A stretch of 64,000 bases of DNA from Athripsodes cinereus (GCA_947579605.1 OX388307.1:31287237-31351236), one strand, 5' to 3'; positions 1 through 11,127 are shown, counted from the stretch's first letter. Notes: a model not told the origin generated them from the sequence alone. Numbers and translations: made by a program.

Positions 1-780
1 GTATTGTTATGCTGAACGTAGTATGGATTAGGACCGGGCTAAGTTGGGGTAAGTTTGGAATAAGTCGGAGTAATGGGAAGGGGGGCGGCAATACGGTATT
101 AAAATAACAGGTGTTCCTTATTGTGTTGTTGAAGTGAAACGTGTCTTAAACGCTGTCCTTTCAATGAAGAAGAAAAACTATCTATCTACATACCTAGTAC
201 ATATACCTACTATGTACAGAAGGGTATTAACCAAGTCTTGGAATAAGGAAATGTAAACATTTTTTTGTAAAACATTCATACATACAATACCTGGTGTTGT
301 ATAGTTGGAAAGATTGCATAAACTGAAAAATATTTATCATGTATTTTTGTATTCTTTGTGTTTTTGCGATGGCGAGATTTATGAGTATTTATGGGTCACT
401 CTAAAGAAAAAGAAGTGATGTTTTTTGTTATTCTTTAGATTTTTTTGTTGTTGAAATCAATAAAGAAATGTTTTTTATGCCATGTTTTTTGTTATTTAGA
501 CAGACTTTTTTCTTTTTATAAGGACACTGTACCCCTTTTTTATTTTTTTTATTAATATGTATTGGTAACGTTGTGAAATCCGGAATAAAAGGGTATAAAT
601 GAGGCAATTCCTACAATAGGTTACCCAATAGTAGGTACTCAGTAAGAAAATAATTATATTGATGATCATAGTTGTATTTTATATTATTGTCTATCACTTA
701 GAATCATCTCATTGTTAATCAACCACTTGTTTTTTTCTGTCGCCCGTTAAAATATAATAATATATTCCCCGTTAATTTTT
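1..780. other. AT-rich unassigned sequence
   Basis: No coding region or recognised repeat family is visible. It contains T-rich runs near 470-550. Confidence 0.5.
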
Positions 781-1102
781 GAAACTGGTCTATAATTTAT
801 CCAAATGTTATCACAGTAACCGATTTGAAACTGGTCTATAATTTATCCAAATGTTATCACAGTAACCGATTTGAAACTGGTCTATAATTTATCCAAATGT
901 TATCACAGTAACTGATTTGAAACTGGTCTATAATTTATCCAAATGTTATCACAGTAACCGATTTGAAACTGGTCTATAATTTATCCAAATGTTATCACAG
1001 TAACCGATTTGAAACTGGTCTTTAATTTAACCAAATTTTATCACAGTAACCGATTTGAAACTGGTCTATAATTTATCCAAATGTTATCACAGTAACCGAT
1101 TT
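781..1102. repeat. 46-bp tandem repeat, 7 copies
   Basis: Units begin at 781, 827, 873, 919, 965, 1011 and 1057, exactly 46 bp apart. Each starts GAAACTGGTCTATAATTTAT and ends CAGTAACCGATTT. Six copies are almost identical; the sixth (1011) has several substitutions. The array ends where the SINE-B copy's flank begins. The short reading frame crossing its end is an accident of the repeat. Confidence 0.97.
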
Positions 1103-1117
1103 GAAAATGTTATGAAG

Positions 1118-1397
1118 ACGACGTTTGTTCCGTGGAGCACCCGGCAAAGAATAATTATTTTCTCATTCTTTTCCAGTTCAGTTTTCAAGTGTCCTGTAAA
1201 AGACAGGTGTTCGAACAATAAAGACATTCGACATCTCAAATTCAGCGAAGAGGTTTGCCACCTTCTCTGAATGTCTCAAATTTTATGGGCCAAAAAGGAC
1301 GGCTTGCATGTTTAACACAATATGCGACTGGACTGCTGGCTGCCAAACTTGTGGGATATGCCGTGATGGTGTAGTGTAGATGAAGAGCACAAACACT
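1118..1397 (+). mobile_element. SINE-B copy (dispersed ~239-bp family)
   Basis: The core (about 1130-1374) runs from CCGTGGAGCACCCGG to GCCGTGATGGTGTAG. It has the shared internal landmarks AGTGTCCTGTAAAAG, GGTGTTCGAA, TTCAGCGA and CTTGTGGGATATGCC. A 10-bp direct repeat TGTTATGAAG flanks it at 1108-1117 and 1398-1407, consistent with a target-site duplication from reverse-transcribed insertion. About 12 bp at the 5' side and 23 bp at the 3' side lie between core and duplication. Confidence 0.8.
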
Positions 1398-1407
1398 TGT
1401 TATGAAG

Positions 1408-2200
1408 GTTTTAATCACGAGATTGTTGCTACTCATTGAATGATTATCTCTCTTCTTCCTCTGTCATACTGATGAATGGTCATCTAGTCACTGATTACTC
1501 TGAACGAATACCGACATCAACCTGTCGCAACGCAAACAATAGTACACACTAAACGTCATGCCCAAAATGTAGCGTCCAATGTGCAAAATTGATAAAAGAC
1601 TTCAAACAAGGCATGTCAGATACGCAGACCATATTATTATGCACTAATGCGATTTGTCCTTTAGTCCTGAGTACGAATTTCATTGTGTACTAAATATTCA
1701 AAGGTTCTTCTGAGATAGGTACACAGATAAGTTTATTATTACACACACCTTGTAGTACTTACATAAGTTGTAATTCACATTAACTACTTCTACTACTATT
1801 ACTACTATGTGATAATAATCTTTTGTAATCTTCGATTAATTAACCTACATTTAATACGAAAACAACAGCCTTGTATGAATCTTCCCCCAGCAAAATACAC
1901 AATATGTATCTATGTAATTATTGTTGATGTAACGAATACAAGCAGTATATTCTCGGCTAAATTTAGAGTTCTTTAATTTTTTTACTGTAGGTAAATATCC
2001 CTGGATTATGTTTGAATCAAAGATTGACCCTATTCATGGGCACAGTATGGAAATTGTGCCAAATGACGTTATTTAAACACGCATATAATTTGGTCATGAT
2101 AGATAGGAAAACGTCTTTTGCCTCAAGAAAATATCAATAATTTGTTTTGAATTTTAAATGAAACAAAATATTTAATAATTCCACTGGAGACTTTATTAAT
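1408..2200. other. AT-rich unassigned sequence
   Basis: No gene or repeat family recognised. Confidence 0.4.
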
Positions 2201-2204
2201 TTGC

Positions 2205-2330
2205 GAGCCGGATTTCGAGCTTCCACTCTCATCGTCAGGCAAATGTTATTACTTTATATTTTGTTTAATTTAAATTTCTTATTATTATAAACGTCCATCA
2301 AAAACCGTCGGTCGATAATCTTCTTGAGAA
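2205..2330. repeat. Dispersed repeat with GAGCTTCC / ACCGTCGGT landmarks
   Basis: This contains CGAGCTTCCACTCTCATCGT (about 2217) and AAAACCGTCGGTCGATAAT (about 2302). The same two landmarks, together or singly, recur near 16910, 20645 (inverted), 21088-21200, 46130 and 62530. The class is unknown. Confidence 0.5.
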
Positions 2331-2692
2331 AATATGAAATTCTTGCCAAAACCATATTTGTGAAAGCGGAAAATAGAGGAATGAAAGAGTTAGTATGATA
2401 AATTGGGAGACGATATGCAATAATATCCCCAATTTTTTTGTAAATTTTCGTACATCCTGTCAAAGGTGAGTGTTCGTAGAAAAATATATTCATACATTTT
2501 TAATTCAACGATTAAGCATGCCACCTGAATGTCTGATATTTATCGGTAAGGAGAAGACATCTGCTGATTTTGTTATTGTCCTAATTTTCTTGTTACTATG
2601 ATAATAATAATAAATATATTTATTTCCAAGGTAGGTACACAATACAATATTATTTTCAATAAACAATGAAAAACAATCACAATAATATTACA

Positions 2693-2736
2693 ACTACCTC
2701 CCTATTAGAGATATCTCGTGTATAGGGAGGGAGTAT
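2693..2736 (-). promoter_or_regulatory. Conserved LINE 3' UTR hairpin (class 2)
   Basis: Read on the minus strand, CTCCCTA pairs with TAGGGAG around the loop ACACGAGATATCTCTAA. The loop can form an inner GAG/CTC stem. The same loop with different outer stems occurs at 11051-11090, 11393-11427 and 40396-40438. Confidence 0.6.
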
Positions 2737-2939
2737 AAACCAATTAAAACACACCTATTAAACATTACATACTTTTTTCATTTACTTATAATTATCTATT
2801 TATATATAGGTACCTATATATATGTTTTACACAACACACATTATAACTATACTTAACTATATTATCTCACCATCCATCATTCACAAAGACTCACCAACAC
2901 ATACCACAATTCATTCTAACCCAAAAACACACCATCCAA

Positions 2940-3024
2940 CACACACACACACATACACACACACACACCCACCCTCACACACACACACACACACACGCAC
3001 ACACACACACACGCACACACACAC
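2940..3024. repeat. (CA)n microsatellite
   Basis: An interrupted AC dinucleotide run lies inside the minus-strand LINE 3' UTR. The Thr/His-rich frame reading through it is an artefact. Confidence 0.95.
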
Positions 3025-3124
3025 ATCTATCAGAAAAAATAAACCAAAAATACACAAGACATGCAAAATTTCTCTTCTTATAAATCATTTCCCACCCTAG
3101 AATCACATCACTATCAGTCGCATT

Positions 3125-3388
3125 TCACATTGTATTCATATTTGTCTTTACAACATACTCCTTTACACATCCTCTGAACCTCTCATAACAAAGAACGGAT
3201 CGCACTTCACTGGGTAGTTCATTGAAATGTTTTATTCCTAGGTATGAATAGTGCCGCTGTGCTATATCCTTCCTGCACAACGGTATGGGCAATTTATTTA
3301 TTAGTCTTAAGACTCTACTGTTTGATATTTCTCGTCTCACAGGAGAAGTCCTATGTTCCTTGAACACCTGAAGTATCGCAGACCGCAC
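3125..3388 (-). pseudogene. LINE reverse transcriptase C-terminal fragment
   Basis: The 87-codon minus-strand frame contains RRDIAQRHYSYLG-like and KHFNELPSEVRS-type sequence, here RKDIAQRHYSYLGIKHFNEL and PSEVRSVL. Such ...FNxLPxxVR... tails close insect Jockey/CR1-type reverse transcriptases. The catalytic domain is absent, so this is a 5'-truncated, non-functional copy. The methionine at its start is only the first in-frame ATG, not a real start. Confidence 0.65.
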
Positions 3389-3826
3389 GTATAAGCTGTC
3401 GACCGTTATGATTTAAGTAATTATTTTAGTGTTAAAATAAATAAATACTTAAATAAAATTTTATTTCATACAGTTATTAATCTGCTGCCATTCCTACTCG
3501 TGGGACACTCCGTAATGGTATAGAGTTAAATAAATCAAATCGGGTCATGAAATCTGTGTAGATTTGTATCACCGAAATATTACAATTTTGATATTTTGGG
3601 GCTATAATAATGCCTATACCCATATAATATTATTATATCATAGATCAGTAGTATTATAGAGGAGAGCTAGCTATTGAGGATGTTGGATAGTGTGAGAATA
3701 TAATAATTGTTGTAATGAAGGTAAAATACAAGTGAAGTATCTATGTATAATGTATACATTGTGTTAGCAGTGGTGTGTCTAAGGTTTTCATGCTGGGTAG
3801 GCTCGCTGTCAATAATTTATGAGTAT

Positions 3827-4453
3827 AAATTGGTTGGTAATTCCCAAATATCTCAGGTTAGCAAATTCAGGTACCTGGGAGTAACCATAACGCCAGAGGG
3901 TGATCTCCGGTCGGAATTACCAATCCGCATAGGAGCAGCTAGCGGGGCTTTCAATAACATGAACAAAGTTTGGAAGGCGTCTGGACTCAGCATCAGGACA
4001 AAATGCCGCTTGTTCAATGCGTGCATCATCCCAATCCTTCTCTATGGCTGTGAGTCTTGGCACTTAACCAAGGCTCAGGAGCGGAAGATACTAAGCTTTG
4101 AAAACAGGTGTCTTAGAAGGATTTTGGATGTCAAATGGTATGAACATGTTACAAATGATGCTGTGCGCCGGCGCACCCAGCAGAGACCTGTAATCTCCGT
4201 AATACAGGAGAGACGATGGTCCTGGCTGGGACATGTTTTGAGAATGCCTAATGATAGTTGGCCAAAAAGAGCACTGTTCTTCCGTCCGCAGGGGTTCCGT
4301 CGGCTCGGGCGTCCCTCTTTCACAATACACTGTTCCTATGACAACGATATCAGAGCGCAAGGAATGTCGTGGAAAGAGGTGACGCAATTGGCACAGAGAC
4401 GCTCTGAATGGAGGAGGTTTGTTTCTGCCCTGTGCTCCCGAGAGGAGCGTTGA
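3827..4453 (+). pseudogene. RTE-like LINE, C-terminal RT fragment, family a
   Basis: About 209 codons from the end of a non-LTR reverse transcriptase: FRYLGVTITPEGD (post-catalytic region), then PILLYGCESWHLTKAQERK, FENRCLRRILDVKW, RRRTQQRPVISVIQERR, WSWLGHVLRMPNDSWPKRAL and a WRRFVSALCSREER end. This order is standard for insect RTE-like and related element-encoded RTs. The YxDD catalytic part is missing (5' truncation), but the remaining frame is open. The stop is followed directly by a GATGATGATGAT tail (4458-4472), so there is almost no 3' UTR. A copy at 28879-29186 differs at about five positions over 300 bp, and a third lies at 34005-34162 (minus). Confidence 0.8.
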
Positions 4454-4457
4454 GGGC

Positions 4458-4472
4458 GATGATGATGATGAT
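4458..4472 (+). repeat. (GAT)n tail of RTE-like LINE
   Basis: GGCGATGATGATGATGATAA follows the stop codon. All three family-a copies in the window end in the same GAT/TCA microsatellite. Confidence 0.8.
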
Positions 4473-4479
4473 AAATAAA

Positions 4480-5353
4480 TTATAAATCAAATATTAAGTA
4501 TAGGTGCCTATAATACGAAGACAACAGTTTCATTTCCAAAGTAAAATGAAGAATATTAATAAAGTAATGTTAAAGTGTTGAGGCAAAGTAAAGTTAAAAA
4601 CTGACTCAGTCTACTTTGGTACGGGCTCCCGGCTCATGTTCAGTTAGGTAAATTTAATGACATATTATGTTCTTATTATACTGTTAAATAAATAAAATAA
4701 ATACATTTCAACATAAAAATGATGTTAAAATAAAAAAACACAATAAAATACGTATAAAAATTGATTTTACCATAAAATTGTCTTCCGTCCAAGAACTGAC
4801 AAATCTCAACGTTCCTTAATTTTGAGAGCCATTGTTGGTAAAAGTCTAGCTTTTAATTTTGATATTTTCCCGTACTACTTACTGCGTACTACCTATGTCT
4901 TTAGTTACAAATGTTTAAACTGAAGACCGCTGAGAAATACTGTTCATTAAAATCGACGAGCGAGTCAAAATAATATACGAGAATTGATTTTTAAATGAAT
5001 GATGTAAAACAGTTGAGTTGCATGTGTCTAGTTTTCTTTGACGCTTCGATCTTAGGACGACATCGCGTCAAATTCATGGTGGGCAACTGCGCCCAATATT
5101 AAACTTGAAAACCTCAGACAATGTCCGGTTTTTTGGTTAGTATGGAAGACACTCTACTGAGTGTTAGTAGTAACACTGTAGTAGTAGTCGGGTTACCTGT
5201 AACATTAATGAAGAGATTAATCATTGTACAACTTGTACCTATATTATCTTCAGTATTGTCATTGTAAATACAATACACTAAAGTCTAATATATCTCTATC
5301 TATCTTTCTACTCTATCTATGTTAGTCGCTGTATTGAAGCTGAACTGAAGATA
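4480..5353. other. AT-rich unassigned sequence
   Basis: No gene or clear repeat. A degenerate (TATC)n stretch lies near 5288-5322. Confidence 0.4.
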
Positions 5354-5459
5354 ATTTGAAACAAGTGTTCCTTTCTACTATTGTTTGTTAATTCTTATAA
5401 GGCCATGTTCATGTATTTTTTGTGCAGTTTTAATATTATTATCATTTCGACTGTGCTCA

Positions 5460-5801
5460 GGACAAAGGCATCAAACCACAATTTTGACAAAAGTCATTTT
5501 ATGTTTTAAAGTCAATCATTTGTGTCTTTTACATATTCTGGCAAAAGCATTCAATTCCCAAATGTCTAATTTTTATAAAAAAGGCAAAATATTTTTTTTT
5601 AGCTAGGGCTTAATTGCAAATATCCAATAGGACAAAGGACTCAAACAGCATGAGTTTCATTATTAACACCAAAAAAATTCATCCAGACATAATTTTACGG
5701 CGAGGTAAAAGGCATCAAACCACATAACCCCAAACATGTGACATACATATCTCTTTAACATGTTGCTAAAGTTTGTCAGGACAAAGGATTTAATCCACAT
5801 T
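5460..5801. repeat. Recurring ~20-bp motif GGACAAAGG..TCAAACCAC
   Basis: Variants begin near 5459, 5628, 5702 and 5780, with spacings of roughly 75-170 bp. An inverted variant, GTGGTTTGAATCCTTTG, lies at 5970-5986. The role is unknown; they sit inside the fold-back element. Confidence 0.55.
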
Positions 5802-5984
5802 TTGGTTAATTTTTTGCTTATAACTTGATAATTTCTGAATATTTTCTTTTAAATTTTTATGACATAATAAAAAAACTACATTACAAAAAGTTGGTAAAAT
5901 AATAATGACAATAATTTGACATTTTCTTTATCCTACAGTTTTTTGCTTCTCCTATAAAATTTGACCAATGTGGTTTGAATCCTT

Positions 5985-6175
5985 TGTTTTTTTTTTTAAA
6001 AAGATATATCTGGGTTTTTGTTATAAACCCAAATACAACCTTATACACCTTTCACAGTAAGCTACTAAAAGCTTGTGTCGTGAAAGGGGAGTTTGCCGGC
6101 ACCTGGTATCGAACCACGGACCCCATGATCACGAGGCCGAGACTCTACCTCCAGGCTACCGACGAACTCGCACAC
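5985..6175 (-). mobile_element. SINE-A copy, tRNA-derived head
   Basis: On the minus strand the element begins GAGTTCGTCGGTAGCCTGG. It has an A box (TAGCCTGGAGG) and a B box (GGTTCGATACC), then GCCGGCAAACTCCCCTTTCA, then a hairpin region (GGGTTTATAAC...AAACCCAG), and ends in poly(A). It interrupts the inverted arm ...AATCCTTTG / TCCTGAGC... of the fold-back element, so it inserted later. Confidence 0.85.
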
Positions 6176-6191
6176 TCCTGAGCACAGTCGA

Positions 6192-6432
6192 TTTTTTTTG
6201 ATTTTTTTTTTTAATATCTTGACTAGTGACTAAAATTTGTCTTTAAATGAATTTATTTTTTGTATTTAAATTTTCATATTTATTTTTTGACTTAAACTGG
6301 AGAATATTTTGTCTGTTTTTATATTTTTGTACATGTGTTGAATGATTGTGTGACGTTATAATGTTTATCTGTATACTTGTAAAGGCAATTGCCGTATTTT
6401 GTGTTAAATAAATAAATAAATAAATAAATAAT
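6192..6432 (+). mobile_element. LINE 3' UTR fragment with (AAAT)n tail
   Basis: A T-rich, non-coding segment ends TTTTGTGTTAAATAAATAAA at a six- to seven-unit AAAT tail. This resembles the 3' ends at 42092-42113, 49340-49357 and 55887-55904. It probably derives from a 5'-truncated Jockey-like copy. Confidence 0.5.
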
Positions 6433-6503
6433 GACCTTATAAGTCGAAAGACGTCTCTCTGCGAATTAACAAACAATAGTAGAAAGGAACACTTGTTTCA
6501 AAT

Positions 6504-8320
6504 TGCATTATTATGGAATTCTACTACGTGTGCACCGACACAATTAATGAAGATTTAAATGTTACATTTTGTGAATACCTTTCACTTTGTGAATCACTTT
6601 CTGTCCTCTGAATATAAGATTTTTTGAGAGACCATTTTCCGAAATCCAAGAAACGTGCCTTGACCAGTGGAGATGAGCACGAGCTATTTGTACTTCGATG
6701 TTTATAGTATATGTTTTCACCAGAATATTATTGTTGTCTATTTTGTGACACTATCGTACTTTCATTATTTGCCTAAGCTGACGCTGTTGCAGTTTTTATA
6801 CCAGTTAATTTGGTTCAAAATATTATTTTTTTACATTCAACTTGAATATTAAAAGACTTATTTGTCTTGTCTTCTGCACTATAAACATCGTTACCAGATT
6901 ATTATTATTATTACTATATATTAAAGTTTGTTACTTAACTGCCACATTTATATATATACACACATTGTGTATCCCATTTACGGTAATTGTACCCTCGCTG
7001 GAAGGTACGAAAGTGGATAGAGTTTGCCACTATGTACGCAGGACTATCTTTTACACCCGAGGTTGCACAAAGAAAACATTTTTATTTGGTAATTGTGTTG
7101 GTCTAGTACGAAAAATTATTTTATTTATCGAATAATTAAAAAATAAATGGTTGCTTCTATAGGATGCATTGAACGTTTCTCAATTGGTAGATTTGATATC
7201 ATTTTATGATTATTATCTTGATAGTTAAATTAGTAACAGTGTACGAGTATGTGCAAAAAATAAACAAAGACATCACAATAAATAGATTAGATACAATATA
7301 ATAGTAGACGATAGAGATCAGACGACATTAATGTACATATAGATCAATAGAAGCATTATAGAAAAAAAATTGTTAGAGGATAGAAAATAGAGTGGTGCAA
7401 GATAAATAATCAATATTAATAAAATTTTATTAAAATTGATTATGGACTGTAAATTAATTTTATACGAGTTTTACGTTACTATGAAATAAGTGAATATAAA
7501 AACTTGAAATATTTGGCTTTAAATTTTCTGGTTCGTATCACAAAACGGCGCTAAATAAATTATTTAGATTATTGTTCTTGAACATAAATATTTTACTTGT
7601 TTACTTACTTAATTCTTGTATCCACATTTCTATTGGATATAAGATTCCGCAAATGTCCTACAAGATTTTTGGAACATGAATTTCATAGTAAGATATTGAA
7701 TGTTAGATTAAAAAAATATTATCAATGAGATTCGATACTTTTGGGAGTTGATTTAATAGTATCGGCAAATTGACAGAGTAAGCCATAAATGACAAAAAAA
7801 AATCAATCTTGCTTATTAAATTTCAGTCGATTGAACAACACAACGAACACATGCAGAAACTATAAAATGTTTATTATAAAATTAAAATCATATGAGAACG
7901 TGTACCCAGTAATGACATTTTCACCTTCAAGATTCATGAGATTGAGGCAGTGTCTCTCAAAATGTATTATATTTTTTTTATTATCAAGGTCTTAGGGTTT
8001 AGTCAGAGAGTTATTTTAATTGCTTTAGAATTATGACACACTATTTTTCATATAAATTTCGTAAAATTTTACTGTTTACGTTAATGCAGTTTAATATGAA
8101 TCGACACAAATAATATGCTTTCATAGTTTGTTCAAAAAATTACTTTATTTTAATTGATTTATTAGACCTTCCAATAACATTTAAATATTTTGTTAACGGG
8201 CCTTGCCCCACAATGACTTTGTTATGAGGCAAAACTTTGATGCCGAACTGATTTCGTGAGGTGAAATTTTATTTTTCCAATACTTGACGGTCTAGCAGAA
8301 TATTTAATGATTTTCTTTAA
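6504..8320. other. AT-rich unassigned sequence
   Basis: No gene recognised. About 40 bp at 6506-6548 (ending CGTGTGCACCGACACAAT) recurs at 54103-54146. CACAAAACGGCGCT near 7540 resembles the 3' end of the CR1-like fragments at 14270 and 50620. Confidence 0.4.
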
Positions 8321-8324
8321 TTCC

Positions 8325-8570
8325 ATGATGTCTCCAGTAAAGAATAGACGTTCCACTCTTTTCAGCTAGTTTTTCAATGTCCTGTACAATGCAAGTTTTC
8401 GTAAGACATCACATTCAAGGCATTTTTAGTTCAGCAATTACGTTAGCTTATATAAGTCAAGCATCCTTAATATCTAAACACGTATTGGCACGAAGAGGAT
8501 AACTTGTATTTTTGTTACATACATGTGGTCTGCTGGCAACTCAATTGTGGGAAATGCTGTGATGGTATGA
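8325..8570 (+). mobile_element. SINE-B copy, degraded
   Basis: Landmarks are TTCCACTCTTTTCAGC, AATGTCCTGTA, TGTGGTCTGCTGGCAACTC and the end ATGCTGTGATGGTATGA. Strongly diverged, with middle parts replaced or deleted. Confidence 0.6.
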
Positions 8571-8912
8571 ATGAATGAATAATTTGAACATGTCTTTTCC
8601 ATGCTAACATTTACCTAAAATCGTCGCGTTTACGTTAACCTTAAAAAACATTTTTCTAAAATCGTTACCATCGCGATCCATTTGAGATCTCAAATATGAG
8701 ACTCCAAAAAGATTGTTGTTTCTATGATTTGCGTAAAGCGTTTCTCGTTTGGTGGCCCCTACATCGTGACAGTGAGAATGGTTGAATTGGCGAACGTTGT
8801 CCATGAACACCGAAAGTGATGACTTAAGCCAGCCTGTAGCCAATTCGTAAGCGTTGGGACGCCTTTCTAACTTCTTCCGATTACATTTTGCACAATGTTA
8901 TATTCTGTTATC

Positions 8913-9162
8913 CCATGGAGCACCCGGTAAAGAATTGGTCTCCCACTCTTCTCCTTAAGTTTTCGAGTGTCCTGTAAAAGGCAGGTATTCGAAAAAAATG
9001 ACATTGTACATCTTAAATTCAGCGATGAGGCTTGCCACCCATCCTGAATGTCTTGATTTTACATTGGCACGAAGAGGACAGCTTGCATGTTTCTTAAATG
9101 CAGCTGGTCTGCTGGTAACCTCACTTGTGGGATATGCCGTGATGGTATAGTAGTAATATAGT
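8913..9162 (+). mobile_element. SINE-B copy, full length
   Basis: Nearly colinear with the 32235 copy, from CATGGAGCACCCGGTAAAG through TTCGAGTGTCCTGTAAAAGG and TTCAGCGATGAGGCTTGCC to GATATGCCGTGATGGTATAG. It is followed by a TAGTAATATAG tail. The 10-bp direct repeat TATTCTGTTA flanks it (8901-8910 and 9163-9172). No ORF and no terminal inverted repeats are seen, which argues for a SINE rather than a MITE. Confidence 0.9.
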
Positions 9163-9172
9163 TATTCTGTTA

Positions 9173-10036
9173 CAATTGTTCTCCAATCAAAATATCTGAT
9201 TGTTTATTTACCTAAAAGTCTTATTGCTCAATTATTTTGTTGCAATGTTTTAAATATACCTACTGTTTTTTTCATACAATTTTTCCCTACTTGAGATAGA
9301 CTATACACTTACTCTTTTATCATAGCTTTTTATTATGTTAAAATCATTCTATTATTCTGGAGTTATTTCATAGATATTATTGGATATTATTACTTTTATT
9401 AGATTCGTAGTATTATTCTTTAGAATTTATTCCGTGGCTATTATCATTGTGGCTATAATAACATTTTTGTATTATTTATTTATTTATTATATCTATCTAC
9501 GGTCGCTTATAACAATAAGAATAATCATAACATGTATAATATCTAGCTATCTATTTATTTATCTTTCCTTTTGTATGAGATGTAATAATATGGAATAATA
9601 AAAATAATTCTATTAGACAATTGACTTAATAATGCATTACAATAAAGATATTTTGTTGTCATATTATTTGTATTGAATATTTTGTTGTGCTATTTTTGTA
9701 AATAACAGCAAAAAATAATTTAGTTTCGAGGTTTGTTTTTTTTTTGTGAAATGGGGAAGACATAGGACAAGAGATATAAGCGTGAATATGTCGAATGCGT
9801 GGACTCAATCAGACTTCTCCATATCGTTTTTCATGTAAAACGTACGGGACGTCGCGTCGTTCACTTGGAGTATACTGAAGAGATGGAGGGACAATTATTG
9901 GGAATCTACGTCACAGGAAAACATCTCTGCAAATACAGTCCCTGTGGTCTAGAAGAGAGAGAAGAATATGTTTAGTCAAAAAACAGATAGAATTTTTTTC
10001 TAACATTTTTCCAGTAGAAATACTCTACATTGAAAA
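9173..10036. other. AT-rich unassigned sequence
   Basis: No gene or repeat recognised. Confidence 0.4.
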
Positions 10037-10167
10037 TGCTATGTCTTTGACTGGGCCATATCATGTGTGGCATGCCTCATCGCTGAATTGTTTTATACGT
10101 GAGGTTTTACGAACACCTGCCGTTTACAGGCTCAAAAAAAAGGCTCAGAAAAGAGTGGGACACCTAT
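10037..10167 (-). mobile_element. SINE-B fragment
   Basis: The reverse-complement landmarks CATGCCTCATCGCTGAATTG, AACACCTGCCGTTTACAGG and AGAAAAGAGTGGGACACC identify it. A SINE-A fragment directly abuts its end. Confidence 0.6.
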
Positions 10168-10282
10168 TCTTTTTTTTTTTTGAAAAAGATATATCTGGGT
10201 TTTGTTATAAACCCAAATACAACTTCATACACCTTCCACAGTAAGCTAAAAGCTTGTGAGTCTTTGCCGGGACTCCATGTAG
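10168..10282 (-). mobile_element. SINE-A fragment
   Basis: Poly(T), then the conserved tail AAAGATATATCTGGGTTTTG and AGTAAGCTAAAAGCTTGTG. The tRNA-like head is missing. Confidence 0.8.
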
Positions 10283-10920
10283 GTACATCATTGCAAAAAA
10301 TCAAATTGCAAAATTGATGAGGAATGCTACTGAAAATTTTCACATATTGCACATCTATGGAAATTAATATTATGTCAATTGGTATTTTCAAAATAAGTGA
10401 TTGTGTAATTAAAACTTAAAATGCAGTTAATAACTGTTACAAAGTAATTTTTTAAAAATATTTTACTTCATTTATTTACAAAGAAAACAAACATCAAAAT
10501 ATTACATTTTACAAAATAACACATTACATCAATATTTAACCAATAAAGTTTGCGGATATTACAAAATAATCAGTGTGATTACAAATCTATCAGATATTAT
10601 AATAATTTTACTATTAGGGACTGCTACTTTGAACCGTCTCTAATCAGCTGACTTGTCTCTTCCAAAACGAAAGCAATTTTATTTTGGAAAGTATAATACC
10701 ATCTTCGTACATACCTACGTACTAGTACTGAGAATATTATACAGTTATATATTCTATAAAAATAATAACAAACATTGTTATTATTATTATTATCAGCTCC
10801 TATTATAATATGCTCTTATATTACAACAATAGTAGTGAATACGTTGCAGGATAATAGTACCAACTACTATTTTACTGTGATCATAGACGTTGAATATTAA
10901 AGACTAGAAACTTATACAAA
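10283..10920. other. AT-rich unassigned sequence
   Basis: No gene or repeat recognised. Confidence 0.4.
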
Positions 10921-11127
10921 AAATTGGTATTGGGTCCAAAATAATTAATTTTATATCAATCCTTAATTAACATTGATAATTTTTATTGAACACAACAAAT
11001 AATACAGATATAACAATACCTAGACTTATTTTATAAAACTTAAATCTTAACATCCTCCTTATAGAGACAAGTCTCGTGGAGGAGACTTTGTTCCAAGATT
11101 GTAAAAAAGGGTACACAATATTTATTC
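10921..11127 (-). mobile_element. LINE 3' UTR fragment (class 2 hairpin), copy 1
   Basis: About 200 bp that recurs in the same orientation at 11262-11472. Both contain ACAGATATAACAATAC and the hairpin CTCCTTATAGAGACAAGTCT, with CTCGTG following. The hairpin loop is the one seen on the minus strand of the 2595-3420 LINE, so this is read as a minus-strand 3' UTR. No ORF remains. Confidence 0.6.
11051..11090 (-). promoter_or_regulatory. Conserved LINE 3' UTR hairpin (class 2)
   Basis: On the minus strand CTCCTCCACGAGACTTGTCT continues CTATAAGGAG. The CTCCT/AGGAG stem encloses the conserved CACGAG...CTCTA loop. Confidence 0.55.

Larger units (their letters stand above)
2595..3420 (-). mobile_element. 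5'-truncated LINE 3' end (Jockey/CR1-like)
   Basis: On the minus strand, the C-terminal tail of a reverse transcriptase (3388-3125) is followed by a 3' UTR holding a CA microsatellite and a conserved hairpin (2736-2693). The copy ends in a TTATTATTAT tail near 2600. Orientation of the ORF, hairpin and tail agree. The exact 5' break is unclear. Confidence 0.65.
5354..6503. mobile_element. Fold-back element with perfect 41-bp arms
   Basis: Positions 5354-5394 and 6463-6503 are exact reverse complements over 41 bp. A shorter stretch beyond them (TTATAAGG, 5396-5403) also has a partner, offset by 20 bp. An inner 16-bp pair, TCGACTGTGCTCAGGA (5447-5462) and its complement (6176-6191), also matches. 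The right arm holds a SINE-A copy and a LINE 3' UTR fragment, both younger than the fold-back. No transposase is visible. It may be a non-autonomous DNA transposon or an inverted duplication; target duplications were not identified. Confidence 0.7.

Noticed and set aside
781..1105. CRISPR array
   Set aside because: The 46-bp units are contiguous with no spacers, and the context is eukaryotic.
2822..3100. Thr/His-rich frame
   Set aside because: It is a translation of the CA microsatellite in a LINE 3' UTR on the opposite strand.
4075..4387. Minus-strand frames of 82 and 98 codons
   Set aside because: Shadows of the plus-strand RT fragment, repeated at 28837-29169 only because the LINE copies are near identical.
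6108..6172. tRNA gene on the minus strand
   Set aside because: The head of SINE-A; the same body and poly(A) end recur at 31128.
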